Counted from the first letter of the stretch, positions 24,110 through 38,337 are shown. The stretch is DNA of 64,000 nt from Bugulina stolonifera (GCA_935421135.1 OW285189.1:1221679-1285678), one strand, 5' to 3'. Program-made: numbers and translations. The notes: generated by a model not told the origin, from the sequence alone.

Positions 24110-27100
24110 ATGGTGACAATGGTAAGCTTGCATTACATCTTGTGATTGAAGGGTTCCATAGGCATCCATATCCATGCACACTACAAACATGTACATGCAT
24201 GTCTAGAGCAATTGTAATTACGGCATCGAATGCAATGTAATTATTTTACAGAGTGCATAAGATTAGTACAGTTACACACTATTGTAGTATTCTTTTGCTG
24301 TGACTGTTTGACTCAGCAGGTTTGAGTACGATAAAAAGCCTGCTACTAGCCATCCGCACACATTACATTGTACACACGCCAGAACATTTCAACTAAAAGC
24401 ATTATGCTCTAGTTTGTTTATTGTTGCAATGTTCAGACCTAGTGCTGCAGATCTTTGGTCTAAAACATGTTCTAAAACATCCGTGTAAACTATCATAACA
24501 CAATTATGAATAACCTTCTAAATAGAGAGAGAGAGAGAGAGAGAGAGAGGATCACTTCATGTTATGACTAATAATCTTTGAGAGGTCATGCTCAAGGGCC
24601 CTAAAACAGTTAGGCTAGACTAGTTCCACTGATGAAGTTTCCATTTAACATTATATTATTATAAAAGTGAAGGCGCAGACTCGACGTCCAAATGGCTGTC
24701 CATAATAAATTGTTATTTCGTCTTTTAGAAATATCGAAGTGTCAGGCTACTAATATGCACATATCTCACAGCATTGACTCTTCTCCCTCTGATCTCAGCA
24801 TACTGCCTTCAGGAACCCACACTTTGCTCTTTCTGCAGAGGTTTGGCTAAATGCTATCATAATCAAACCGTAGTCATCCCACAAAAGCTGCCTCATACTG
24901 TTGACACCTTAGACATTCTTTACTCTGGCGTGTTTGAGGTTACATTGACAAAGAGCATGTTTGCAAAATATTGTGACCTAACCAGCATCTCTCTCGCTGG
25001 TCCAAAGGTGGTCGCATTGTCCAAGGGTACATTTCAATCATTGAATAAGTTACGAGAGCTGAGAGTGAAGTACACTGCTATCACTGATATTCCTGAGAAC
25101 CTGCTACCGGACAACAACCGCATTACGATACTTGACTTGTCTTATAATCAGCTCAAAGCCATACCTAAAAAACTCTTTCTGCATCTACGGCAGCTAGAGT
25201 CGCTAAACCTCGGGTTCAATAACATTACCAATATGGACTGCACTTCCATTGGAAGCAGTTTCCATTCACTCCCCAATTTGAAGAGTCTAGATATGAGCAA
25301 GGCAAAGGTAGATCGTGGCTGCGAGCTGAATGTAGCTGATACCTTCTTTGACCCAATTCAGCAAAGTATAGAGAAGCTTTCGTTAATCGGCACAAATCTG
25401 CTTAAAGGTGAAATTGAGGAAATATTTTTCAACCTCACACTGCTACAATTAGACATATCATTGGCTGAAGGCTTTAGTAGTTGTCCTGGCGCAGCTTCAA
25501 ACCTATTCAGAAACCTTCCGCCAAGCCTGGAGTTGCTGACAATTCAGAGGTGGAGATTATTTGATGGACACACCCATTCCCAACAATGCCAGCTGAATGA
25601 AACGAGCATTCAAGGTTTAAAAGATCTTCCCAACCTAAGAATACTAGACTTAAAATATTCCGACTACATTTTTGGACACTATTTAGAGGCTTCCGTATTT
25701 TCAGGATTTAAATCTCTTGAACAGCTTGATTTGGGTTGGGGAAGATTTTCTTTTGTTGACGAGTATGCTTTGGATGGCTGTAGCAATCTGACATGGGTTT
25801 CTTTTGAGGGCAATCCTGTTAATTCAAAGTCCGCAATTCTGTTCAAGACACAATCAAAACTTTCGACACTCCAGCTGTCACGAGCAACGTTATCGGCTGA
25901 TTATGCAAGAGCTTACAACTTCTCACTATATCTCATAAACTCGCCAATCAAAGTGGTTGATCTGAGATATAACTATCTACTCTACATTCCTACTCTCACT
26001 ACCAATCTGAGCCGGTCATATCACACAGTTGAGGAGATTTACCTAGATGAAAATTATTTATCTGACTTTAAGTCACTAAATGGAAATATCAGCTTAGAAA
26101 CTTATTGTGGAGTATTTCCAAGCCTGAAGGTATTAACAGCTTCAGCTAATCGAATTGAAGACGTCAGTGGATTATGCCAGACTATACAAGAACTAAACCT
26201 TGCAGAAAATGCTATAACCAAGTACTGGGACAAAAACAGTGATTATATTTCAAGAATGAATATGTTAGAGACATTAGACTTGTCTAGCAATAACATTATG
26301 TATCTTCCTAAAGGGTTTTTCTCTCGGTTAAATAGGTTGAAAGAAATCCACCTGATGGGTAATCGTTTGAATTCTATTGGAGAGTTTTTTAATCAACCTA
26401 ATTCTTTGATAGAAATTGTCAACCTAAGGGGAAACATAGTGAGAGAGGTTCCACTTGATACTATTCAAAGGCTTGGAAATCTAAGACAGCTACATATAGA
26501 CAATAACTTGGTGTCGTCTCTAGATCAACCCTTAATAAACCACCTGAAACAATCTCTAACGATACAGACATTTGGCATAACAGGAAACCCATTCCAATGT
26601 GATTGTGACCAATTCTTTGTTCAGGAATTCATCAATGAAACAGAGATTATACCAGATGCAGAGACTTTGATATGCAATGGACCCAGTGAGCTGCGTGGCC
26701 AAGCGGTCTACAACTACCGTCGAGATGACTACACTTGTGATCATGAGCCAAAGCTGAAAATTTCCTTCATTGCTATTGGTTGTATCGTCGTAGCTATTCT
26801 ACTAGCTGTGCCGTGTTACAGATATAGATGGTATATTCGACATGCTAAGGTAGTAGGATTGGCTATAGCAGAAAGGATATCAGCTGTCAAATTTGAGCGC
26901 AAGTGCATGTACGATGCGTATGTGATGTACAACTCAAACTCCGAAGAAGATGTCAGGTTCGTGGTGGACAACCTCAGACCAAACATCGAGAAGGAGACAG
27001 ATGATGCAATCAGTCAAATGGTGACTTAAATATTAATAGCAGTTGCTTGCTAATGATTTTCAATTATCTGATATGTTAATCTAATCTAGTAATACAAAGT

Positions 27101-28959
27101 ATAAACAAGTCATAGTCTGCACATACTATAAGTCAGAGCTGTAGGAGGAAGTAGAGGGAGCTATTCTGGTTTCCATATTAACTAGTCAACAGCTATGTCC
27201 ATTTAACTTGATATTTACAGAAGCTGAAACTCTATTTGCATGACAGAGATGCCTGCCCTGGTACAGAGAAGTTCACTGAAATGCTGTCAGCCATAGAGAA
27301 GAGCAGAAAGATAGTCTTGGTATTGAGTAACTCATACCTGGCAGCAGCTGAATGCAGGGGAGAAGCTGACCTAGCAGGTATAAACAGTATGATACAACCG
27401 ATGTAATAGCTCTCAGACAATTCAATAAAATATTTAGACAGTTGACAGATGGCTAGTGATATGAGGCAGCCAAATATCCAGTAAACACAATGGCCCAGTT
27501 GGCAATCAGCCTACTCTATCTCTATAATTCATATCTATATAGTATAGCATAGCATAGGACTACAAACACGTAATATAAATGAGTAGACCAAGTTAGTAAC
27601 ATAGCTTTGAAGTTATCCTCTCTCAGCCTGGGACATGAGAGTATAACTTTAGTATGTATGTGCATGAGAAAGGCTGATCTGAGGAGTGAGTGGCAAGACA
27701 TGATCACCAATGTCTGTTCCAGACTTGGTACCTAAAGAAGAATGTCTGTGCACAATATACACATGGTGGGATATGATATGCAATGTAACTTACTGTATAA
27801 TTATGGTGTACATTGTATATGCATGACAATAATAATATCATTCTACAATATTGCAAATATTCAGTGATAGCCGTAGAATAACTATTGAGCTAGCCGGTAT
27901 AGAACAATTCTCATTACAACATTTGCATAGAGGATAATGCTTATTATATTCTATGACACCGAGTGGCAGGTTGATTGAGGGTACTACTGCTTATATTGTG
28001 GTGCTTTTTATGTGTGGGAGGGAATTAGGGGTGGTTGATTAATTCCTCCTTATTACATGTACTGATTGAGAGGTAACTTATTGTGCTGGCTAGGGTGCTG
28101 TACTTAAGTGCTGACCAGTAGGTCCGAGTGTCCTAGCATAATATACTTGTAGTCAATATGTGTATACCTAGTCTATCCTAGCACTCTGGCGGTTAGGCCC
28201 GATGGACCTAGGCTAAGAGTCTACTAGTTTAGAGGAGATAACTCACATAGAATGTAGATGTGGCTCTATTGAGCTCCAGCAGGCAACTGAACTGCATACA
28301 AAAAATTTGCTACTTACAAAATCTGCTTCCGGTACCAACAGTCGTCGGTCTTACAAATAATGAAATAGTTGCATTAAGTAAGTATTGAGAAGAACGACTA
28401 GGACATAACATCAAGTTCCCGAGGATCGACCTACCTAAGGACGAGTACAATAGAAAAAATTATAGTATATTGTCAATTCCATACAATTTATAGCTTATAC
28501 AGATATATTATACAATGTCAGTTATGAAAATTTCATATTATACATTGTATGACACTGCACGTTAATTTAGGGCGCTATTGTCTGTATTAGGAAGAGAGGC
28601 ATACGGTCTAGAGTTCTACCAACCCAACAAGATTCTAGTTTTGGTGAGGGAACCATTGAATGAGCGTTCCATAAAGGCACCATTCACATCACTTCTCACC
28701 GAGACAGTGATAGATGTACGTATCACCTATAATAATATGTTATCTGTGTGGCTATGTACCTACAGTATATGCTATTGTAGGTATACAATATAAACACTAT
28801 TGTACATTGTAGGTATACAATGTAAATGGCAGTCACATGAAAAGGGTGTGGCAGAGAGTGCGCAAGTTTGTTTCCGAGTCCCAAAGTGAATACCGTCAAA
28901 GTGTTCGACGAAGAACTGTTAAGGAGAGAAGTGAAATATTTACCCACCTTGGGATGTAA
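24110..28959 (+). CDS. Toll-like receptor paralogue 1 (LRR-TM-TIR), 910 aa
   Basis: Innate immune receptor. Exons: 24110-24121 (MVTM), 24729-27020, 27221-27377, 28591-28715, 28813-28959; phases 0,0,1,0. Order: signal peptide (RLLICTYLTALTLLPLISAY), a short Cys cluster (CSFCRGLAKC), leucine-rich repeats, an LRRCT cap near residues 623-680 (NPFQCDCDQFF ... YTCD), a TM helix near 681-703 (ISFIAIGCIVVAILLAVPCY), juxtamembrane YRYRWYIRH and a TIR domain from about 731. TIR landmarks: box 1 YDAYVMY, BB loop RDACPG with the signalling Pro, and a box 3-like Trp in RVWQRVRKF. The start is set by the ATG-bearing mini-exon because the giant exon alone lacks an ATG before the signal peptide. The tail differs from its neighbours (ends FTHLGM). 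The ligand is unknown. Confidence 0.9.
24522..24549. repeat. (GA)n microsatellite
   Basis: About 14 GA dinucleotides in intron 1 of the first TLR gene. Confidence 0.95.
28771..28812 (+). repeat. Duplicated 3' splice site before the last exon of TLR 1
   Basis: Attgtaggtatacaatgtaaa at the real acceptor (AG at 28812) is preceded 32 nt upstream by attgtaggtatacaatataaa (AG at 28780). Use of the upstream site shifts the frame and reaches a stop within 15 codons. Confidence 0.75.
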
Positions 28960-31594
28960 TGTCACAATTGACTGCCAAACTCTCTGTGATGTTGACGTTC
29001 AAAAGGGTAGCCTGAATCCTACACCTTTCAGAATAATGGATGGGCTCACTGCTAACCTACCGTAGTACATACTGCTAATCTACTGCAGTACATACTGCTA
29101 ACCTACTGTAGTACATACTGCTTCCCATCAGAGCCGTTTATTGAGAGAGTCACTGGGGGGAACATTATGTGACATGTTGGGCCCCGTTAGAGCCAATCAA
29201 AATGACCGAAAGATGCAATACTTTGCTACTGGGCCTAATGTAGCCCCTGGTTTGCTTCCAGTGACATAACTCTCCAGTTATTTTAGAAGACTATTACATT
29301 TTGAATACTATACAATGCAGTTATTAGTTACTACTACTTATGTATACCTTATAGGCTTATACCATAATATACCATATAGCATATCATTGTATTATGTGTA
29401 CTAGAGCTATTAGTTAATACATATTTTGTACACCATATTTACCATATTGCATTATACATGCATAATATGCATATACTACATAAAATACAGTAATTATTAG
29501 TTAATACTAGGACTGTGTGCCACAGTTATACCCATTCTTTGTAATACAATTAACTGGAGTCAAATCATGTGAATATTTCGATTGAAGTTTGATTATCACT
29601 TAGAATAATACAGTATTACAGTATGCTGCAAGTAAAAACTGAGATCATGATCATACATGACAACTCTCCCACCGGGAACCTCCATTTTCACAATCAATCT
29701 CCTGCAAACTCCCAAGCTCCTGCAAGCCCTCCCGGTTTGGGACTTTAGTCAATAATAATTTTCATTTGTTATTTGATGATTATTCAGGGGCTGCTATAGG
29801 CACCCACCCATCCTAGGCGTGTGTTCAATCAAGCATGCAATACTAGCTGTGCTCTGTAAACTATTAATACTAATGCGTGTCCAGGGTTCAATTCATTTTC
29901 TATTTACTTGCTCAGGCAGTAGTCATTGTATAGTGCTGTTAGTAATGGTCACGTTATCTGTGTAGACTGTACCCATACATGTTCATGTTTCACACTTATC
30001 TTGTATTAACTAACTCAGACACGTGAAATCCATGATTTCTTGAAAATAGACTGGTGTTATCAGTTAGTAATTAATGTTCCTTCAAGGTCTTTAATAAATT
30101 GCCTCAAAACACAACAGTGACCAGATTGGTTACAAACAGTCAGTATAATATGTAATGTGAGTTATGGTGGCAGCCTCTAAACTAATTGCAACAATTTAAA
30201 TTAATATTCTATTGTTTTATCTTATGTTATCTTCACACTTCTATGAGACATCATAGTTGCCTTAGTATGAGACCTAGCCTGTCTTCACTAGTTTTGTGCG
30301 GGCAAACAACTCCGTGTACTAGTATTTGTAGCAACCTAGTACATGTACTTTTGTACTTGAAGCAAGACATTTTTCACCAGCTTAGTTTGTAACTACATGT
30401 ACATGTAACTGAGAGCTGTGCCCACAGCAGACAGCCCATAAAGTGTGGTGCTCATTGTTAAAAGACATTTTAGCAGAGTTGGTGAGGGTTGTCTCACGCG
30501 CATAAAAATCTCCCTCTTTGATGTCAGCCCAACTTGTCATGTATGGATCATATCTATATACTTTAGCATCCAGCAAGGGAGAAAGAATGGTAGAAAGTGT
30601 ATAGCAATTGCTGTGCAGTTATTCAAAACCTTGCAGAGGTTGGCTCAAGAGGAGCCAGACCATCTAATGTGCTTGCAAGTGCCTCCATGGTGAGAAACAT
30701 AATAATCATTCTGAAAGATGATATTGAGTTCTACATGTAGGTGGTGTTATTCAATGGTGCAAGTACTGAGTAGTACTCCAGAACAAGATAGCATTTTAAG
30801 TTCATAGTCAGTTTCTATTTTATTGAGCCCAGAGCTAAAACTGATTCTTGCAGAAAATGCTGGAGATATATACATGTATGTAGCCTACCGGGTTTTGGAG
30901 GTCAGCTAAAATAACAGACAAAGTAAAATATGAGAATATACATGAAATATTAAGCCCAATCTGAATAGAGCACCAGGTGGACAAAGGTTTGGCTAAAATA
31001 CATGTAGCTGTGTTGAAATAACATGCGTGATGCCGAGATCTGTGGACTCTGACAATGCTCTGTAAATGAAAGACAGGGAAAAGACTTGCATTTTAAAACT
31101 AGGAACAAAATTCTATAGAGGCCTAAGAAAGACTCTCTCCCACTTTCTCATCATAGTTCTTCAGAACCAATGTTGGAGAAGGTAGTAGCCTATTATATAA
31201 GTATTCAAACTACTAACACCAAAGCTTTAAAATAAGCATTACTTATTATTTTTGTTATTAAACTTAAAAACATCTAAAAAATAAAATTCTACCTACGTGT
31301 ACATTGTACCTTTACATTCCTATTCCGTATCAGATGACACACCAGTATTCAAATAATGAAATGATAACCACCGGCTATAAGTGTAGTGTAATTGATAAAC
31401 CTATCTTACCCCTTACTGTGTATTATTATATGCCGATATCTATTCTCCAAGAAATCTAAGCTATAAACTCTGTATCTGCTTGTAGGAAAGATAAAGCATA
31501 TTATATACATACCCAAGACAGTGGACTGGTAAATCTACACCAAGACGGTAGACTGGTAAATCTACACCTAGATTCTCATCATTCAATCACCTAA
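28960..31594. other. Intergenic between TLR 1 and TLR 2, no gene seen
   Basis: AT-rich. Two or three copies of a repeat with core ctactgtagtacatactgct occur right after the TLR 1 stop (29046-29122). No coding similarity was noticed in the remaining 2.4 kb. Confidence 0.5.
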
Positions 31595-34500
31595 AATGGT
31601 AAGAAAGGGAATAGCTGAGTGCAACACAAGCCATACTTGTTGGTGGTAGTACAACAATATTATAATATTTCATCTGGTTTATTAGCAGTAGGCTTGTTTA
31701 CAGTGTACACTGTACACTGTACATACTGTATACGTACACTGTACATACTGTATACGTACACTGTACATACTGTATACGTACACTGTACATACTGTATACG
31801 TACACTGTACATACTGTATACGTACACTGTACATACTGTATACGTACACTGTACATACTGTATACGTACACTGTACATACTGTATACGTACACTGTACAT
31901 ACTGTATACGTACACTGTACATACTGTATACGTACACTGTACATACTGTATACGTACACTGTACATACTGTATACGTACACTGTACATACTGTATACGTA
32001 CACTGTACATACTGTATACGTACACTGTACATACTGTATACGTACACTGTACATACTGTATACGTACACTGTACATACTGTATACGTACACTGTACATAC
32101 TGTATACGTACACTGTACATACTGTATACGTACACTGTACATACTGTATACGTACACTGTACATACTGTATACGTACACTGTACATACTGTATACGTACA
32201 CTGTACATACTGTATACGTACACTGTACATACTGTATACGTACACTGTACATACTGTATACGTACACTGTACATACTGTATACGTACACTGTACATACTG
32301 TATACGTACACTGTACATACTGTATACGTACACTGTACATACTGTATACGTACACTGTACATACTGTATACGTACACTGTACATACTGTATACGTACACT
32401 GTACATACTGTATACGTACACTGTACATACTGTATACGTACACTGTACATACTGTATACGTACACTGTACATACTGTATACGTACACTGTACATACTGTA
32501 TACGTACACTGTACATACTGTATACGTACACTGTACATACTGTATACGTACACTGTACATACTGTATACGTACACTGTACATACTGTATACGTACACTGT
32601 ACATACTGTATACGTACACTGTACATACTGTATACGTACACTGTACATACTGTATACGTACACTGTACATACTGTATACGTACACTGTACATACTGTATA
32701 CGTACACTGTACATACTGTATACGTACACTGTACATACTGTATACGTACACTGTACATACTGTATATGTATATGTATACGTACACTGTACATACTGTATA
32801 CGTACACTGTACATACTGTATACGTACACTGTACATACTGTATATGTATATGTATACGTACACTGTACATACATACTGTATATGTATATGTACACTGCAT
32901 ACGTACACTGCATACGTACACTGTATACGTACACTGCATACGTACACTGTATACGTACACTGTATATGTACACTGTATATGTACACTGTATATGTACACT
33001 GCATACGTACACTGTATATGTACACTGCATACGTACACTGTATACGTACACTGTATATGTACACTGTACACTGTATATGTACACTGCATACGTACACTGT
33101 ATACGTACACTGTATATGTACACTGTATATGTACACTGTATATGTACACTGCATACGTACACTGTATACGTACACTGCATACGTACACTGTATACGTACA
33201 CTGTATATGTACACTGTATATGTACACTGTATACGTACACTGTATATGTACACTGCATATGTATACTGTATACGTACACTGTATATGTACACTGTATATG
33301 TACATGTATATGTACACTGTATATGTACACTGCATATGTACACTGTATATGTACACTGTATATGTACACTGCATATGTACACTGTATATGTACACTGTAT
33401 ATGTACACCGTATATGTACATGTATACTGAATGTATGTGCTTAGTGTCGCACCTTAGCAGATTTATCTACTCTTTCCTGAGCTCTAACACTGTGTGTTTA
33501 CAGGATAAAGCAGGGGCTGGCACAGTCCTGTACCTACTACTGCTCATCACACGAATTGCTTCTCCATTTTGCGTGAATGCCCCCATGCAGTGTGCATTTT
33601 GCACAACAGCAGCAGCGGAATGCCGCCACAACACACTTCCTGTCATTCCGCAGACTTTGAACGAAACCACCCTCGATATGGAGATTCTATACAATGGTGA
33701 TTCAAAGGGAGAAATAGCGAGTCATCTGTTTGAAAAATATCCCAACCTGGTAAACGTCTCGACATCTGGACCTCGTATTATGTTTGTGCGTGGAGAAGCA
33801 TACGCGTCCCTCCGCAGACTGGTTAGTCTACGAATTCACCGCACTAGTGTAGAAGAGATACCCGATAACATGCTACCCATTAACAGCTCTATCAGACAGC
33901 TTAACTTAACGGCAAATAAGCTGACACGTATACCATACAGTTTGTTCCAATATCTACCGGTATTAGAAGAGCTGCACTTAGAAGATAATAATATCGTGCT
34001 TCCTGACTGCAAGTCAATAGGTGACAGCTTTCTTCTGCTACCTAACCTAGTGACTTTGGGCTTAGCTAAAGCAAGAATGAATTTTAGTTGTGAAAATATC
34101 AGTGACAACTTTTTCTTTCCAATTGAAAGCACTGTAAAATCTTTAGATTTAGATAATTCAAACATTTTAAGAGAAAGTAATCCGAAAATACTTAGCAAAA
34201 TGACTTCCCTAGAGCATTTAGATATCACTCTGGCAGATGGTTTCAGCAGATGCCCTGCAAAGGCCTCCGAGCTATTTAACAATCTTCCTGCAGGTTTAAA
34301 GTCACTCACCTTCCAAAGATGGAGACAGTATACAGGGAACATCTTCAGTAAGGAATGTAGCTTGAAGAGCAAACATTTACAAGGACTAAAAAACTTAACA
34401 GATTTGAAAACACTAGACATGAGATATTCTACTTTTATATTTGGGCATGTCTTAAAGAAAACTGTATTTTCCGGATTTAAAGCCCTCGAGCAGCTTGACC

Positions 34501-37496
34501 TTGCATGGTGCCAGTTTTCCCTCCTGGAAGAATTTGTATTTGACGAATGTCCTAGCCTGAAATGGGTATCGTTAGAGGGAAATCCCATAGGCTCTGTCAC
34601 GATCAGTGCTGTAACTTCAAGGAACAATTCTAAGATATCCAGTCTTCAACTGTCAAGAGTTGGTATTTACTCTGATGATGCAAGGTCTTTCCATTTCTCT
34701 CCATTCCTAAACAACACAGCTCTTGAAACCATAGACCTCCAAAGAAACTATTTAGATTATATCCCTATCTTTGTAGAGAACTTTGACGTGATATACAGGG
34801 GGGTAGAGAGAATTTATTTTGATAGTAACTATCTCCGTCACTTATCATCATCGGATGAAGAGACAGGCACAAACCTGAATGCTTATTGTAAAATATTTCC
34901 CCGGCTATACGAGCTTAGAGCATCGAAAAATAGGCTTGAAAATATAACAGGTCTATGCCTTTCCTTGAAAGTTTTGGATCTTGCAAACAACAGGCTAACC
35001 AAATTTTGGGACACAAATCGTGCAGTTATATCACAATTAAATAATTTAGAAATTTTAAAGCTGTCAGATAACGAAATTCAGAGTATCGAAAATGAATTAT
35101 TTGCTTCGATGTCCCAATTGAAAGAAATCCATTTAGAAGACAACTATTTGACCACAATTGAAAGCATAATGTCAGAGAACAATCCTTTACTAGAGGTCAT
35201 TGATCTCAACTACAACACCATAAGAGAGATCAAATTGGAATCCTTTGCAAAGCTGAAACACCTCAGAGATGTATATTTAGAATATAACTCAATCTCGGAC
35301 TTAGACAAAAATTTAATTGACTATTTAATGAGTTACACACAAATAAAGATATTTGCAATAGACGGCAATTCCCTGCAGTGCAACTGTGACCAATACTCCA
35401 TTCAACAATTCATACGTCAAACAAACATCGTACCAAAGGCAGCTTCTCTCACGTGTCATGGCCCGAGAGATTTAACGGGAGAGTACATTCACAATTATAC
35501 ACGAAATGACTACCTTTGTGATCACGCACCACGACTTACTATTTCTGCCATTGTATTGGGAAGCATCGTTGGTGCTGTTTTAATCACTCTGCTATGTTAC
35601 AGATACCGGTGGTATATTCGACACATTAAGGTTGTACTTATCGCCATTTTTGATAGAATTTCTGCTGTTAGGCACGAATGCCAATACCTGTACGATGGCT
35701 ACGTCATGTATCACCCTCACTCAGAAGAAGATCTAAATTTCGTTGCGCAGCAACTCAAACCAAATGTCGAAAAGGAGGAGGAAATGGAAAACCAAGAGGT
35801 AAGTTGCTTCTTCAGTGAAAGATTGACCCCACACTTGCATTAACTTTGGTACAAACTTCCATCCCCTTTGGCCTTTCATTCAAATGTACACTAGTCTTTG
35901 TATGTGCAGTAGTATATGGCTTGCTGCAAATGCCCAACTGTATCTGTGTCCATCATACAAGTACATGTATTTTACATGTTCAATGTGCACGTGGAATACA
36001 GCCAGTTTCGAATACTGAAACTGAACACAAATACAGCTGAACACAAATACAGCTGAACACAAATACATTATGTTCAGGTGTGGAAACTAAATATAACATG
36101 AGACTAGATCTTGTAGAGTGTAGATGTATGGTGAATGACATAACATGGGTCTGAGTGGAACTGCTGGCACAGGATATGTGCATACAGATCTACATGTAGT
36201 GACAAGCCACTCTCTTAGTTAATGCTATTTACGCTTTACAGGAATTGAAATTGTACATCCCAGAGAGGGATGCCCTCCCTGGCACACCTATATACACAGA
36301 GATGATCTCAGCGATGGAGAGAAGTAGAAAAATCATAATTGTACTAAGCAACGCTTACCTATGCAACGCAGAGTGCCGCGGCCAGGCTGACCTCGCAGGT
36401 ATTACTAACATACACTAATTTTTATGTAATATAAATATTGCACTATATTATATAGTGTGTGATATTATTGTAAGGAGTTTATATTACCTATTTGGCAGAC
36501 ATACATAGGAAGGGAGGCTTGTTGTATGTGATATATTATAGTATGGAGGCATATCGTATGTGATATATTATAGGATGGAGGCATATCGTATGTGATATAT
36601 TATAGGATGGAGGCATATCGTATGTGATATATTATAGGATGGAGGCATATCGTATGTGATGTATTATAGGAAGGAAGGCTTATAATATGTCATATTTTAT
36701 AGGAAGGGAGGCTTATGGTATGAAGTTTTACCAACCAAACAAGATACTGGTGCTGGTGAGAGAGAGGCTAAATGAGGACTCCATAGAACCTCCGTTTACT
36801 TCACTACTTGTGGAGAATGTAATAGAGGTGAGTGGATGGCAGTTTCAGTGTCTGTGTATGGAGCAGTATAAACAATGAGACCACTGTGGACTATGGGAGA
36901 CCACAGTGGACTATGGGAGACCACAGTGGACTATGAGAGACCACAGTGGACTATGGGAGTCCACTGTGGACTATGGGAGACCACTGTGGACTATGGGAGA
37001 CCACTGTGGACTATGGGAGACAACTGTGGACTATGGGAGACCACTGTGGACTATGGGAGACCACAGTGGACTATGGGAGATCACAGTGGACTATGGGAGT
37101 CCACTGTGGACTGTGGGAGACCACAGTGGACTGTGGGGGACCACAGTGGACTGTGGGAGACCACAGTGGACTGTGGGGGACCACAGTGGACTGTGGGGAC
37201 CACAGTGGACTGTGGGAGACCACAGTGGACTGTGGGAGACCACAGTGGACTGTGGGTGATCCCAGTGGACTGTGGGTGACCACAGTGGACTATGGGAGCT
37301 GGTAATGAAGTGACCTTATCCTCTAATATTTTCTTTGGAATAGGTATACAGCACAAGTGATAATGCGATGAGTCGGGTTTGGTGCAGAGTTCGGCGATTC
37401 CTTTCTAAACCTCGATATGAATATCGGCGCCACGGTAACGGCAAAGCTAAAGGCCATTTTAGTCAGCTGACTGATGAAGAGACGTCATCAATTTGA
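31595..37496 (+). CDS. Toll-like receptor paralogue 2 (LRR-TM-TIR), 910 aa
   Basis: Tandem paralogue of the gene at 24110. Exons: 31595-31597 (ATG only), 33504-35798, 36242-36398, 36703-36827, 37344-37496; same phases as paralogue 1, with exons 3 and 4 of identical length (157 and 125 nt). Order: signal peptide (GTVLYLLLLITRIASPFCV), Cys cluster (CAFCTTAAAEC), leucine-rich repeats, LRRCT near 622 (NSLQCNCDQYS), TM near 677-700, YRYRWYIRH, TIR from about 729 with YDGYVMY, BB loop RDALPG and box 3-like Trp (RVWCRVRRF). The C terminus ends DEETSSI, a possible class I PDZ ligand. Intron 1 is mostly a 22-bp repeat array whose last part is open in frame with exon 2, so a simple ORF finder wrongly extends the exon to 32766. 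Confidence 0.9.
31700..33425. repeat. Giant palindrome-rich tandem array (22-bp unit) in TLR 2 intron 1
   Basis: From about 31700 to 32764 there are about 48 near-identical 22-bp units with core gtacactgtacatactgt plus atac. From 32764 to 33425 shorter variants (gtacactgtatat, gtacactgcatac) follow. The unit is built of self-complementary words (GTAC, TGTACA, GTATAC) and has no stop in any of the six frames, producing long spurious ORFs on both strands. Confidence 0.95.
36507..36702 (+). repeat. Seven tandem copies of the exon 4 3' splice site (TLR 2)
   Basis: A 32-33-bp unit with core attatag|gatggaggcatatcg repeats up to the true exon start attttatag|gaagggaggctta. AG positions: 36508, 36541, 36573, 36605, 36637, 36669 and 36702. 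The first copy is identical to the true exon over ggaagggaggctt. The site at 36669 is 33 nt upstream and in frame without a stop. Confidence 0.9.
36872..37295. repeat. 20-bp minisatellite in TLR 2 intron 4
   Basis: About 21 copies of ctatgggagaccacagtgga with c/t variants; no clear copy of a splice site. Confidence 0.9.
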
Positions 37497-38337
37497 GACA
37501 GTCAGATCAGTAGCCCCCATATTTTTACATTCTATACGTATATTATTATATCATATATACATATATCACCTTACAACCTATATTATATTATATTACAGGC
37601 TATATCACTTGCTAATTATATTATATTATATCACAGGCTATATCACCTTACTACGTACATGTATATTATAATTATTATATCACCTTACAACGTATATTAT
37701 GTTTATAATCATATTGTACCACAAGCTATAGACACATCACTACTATGTATGTTATATTGAAAAGTTCAACTGGTTACATGACGATAAATAAACATTGCAA
37801 TATTCAATAATTGCAACATAAGTGAACACCAAAGCATCTTGCTATCAGCATACTTCCCACGCTTATTGGGTATAATAAAGACTTGCTGTAACCAAGTTGT
37901 ACACAAATATTTGTGCTTGTGCTTATTGATAATCTTTAGTCTAATGCAAAAATGCTTATGCAGCTGCAGCTGATATAGAAAGGAAAACGAAAAAGTCAAT
38001 CATGTACCCGATTTCTAAAGGCATTATTTTACATAATACAAGGTAGTAATAGTAAGTATTAGCCAAAGTAGTAGGGATAGGTATAAAAAGTCCATGGATT
38101 GTATTTCTTTCAAGTATTTTATACCTGGAACTATTAGTGCTGCTATATATGTAATGTACACTGTTAGATAATAAAATGTCCAATAAAAATACCAGATACA
38201 TGTGGATGGTGTACATAGTGTATTACACTTCTACCCTTCAAATGTGCCACTGTAAAGTAAGTGTCTGAGTGGGACAGGCATTGTATAATGACGTCGTGGC
38301 ACTGCCCTGTCCTCTACATCCACTCTGCCTCGGTTTC
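37497..38337. other. Intergenic, AT-rich, no gene seen
   Basis: Includes irregular tatattatattatatcacaggc-like repeats at 37555-37730. No coding evidence. Confidence 0.45.

Noticed and set aside
31619..33430. Several ORFs of 565-603 codons on both strands
   Set aside because: They come from the 22-bp repeat, which has no stop in any frame; they are intronic in TLR 2.
32766..33503. N-terminal extension of the TLR 2 giant exon through the repeat
   Set aside because: A signal peptide begins right after a good acceptor at 33503 and the paralogues have the same exon start; the repeat part is intron.
33836..34627. 263-codon minus-strand ORF
   Set aside because: Antisense shadow of the TLR 2 leucine-rich repeat exon; no homology of its own.
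36872..37295. CRISPR-like array or splice-derived repeat
   Set aside because: Contiguous 20-bp units without spacers in a eukaryotic intron, and no copy of the flanking donor or acceptor.
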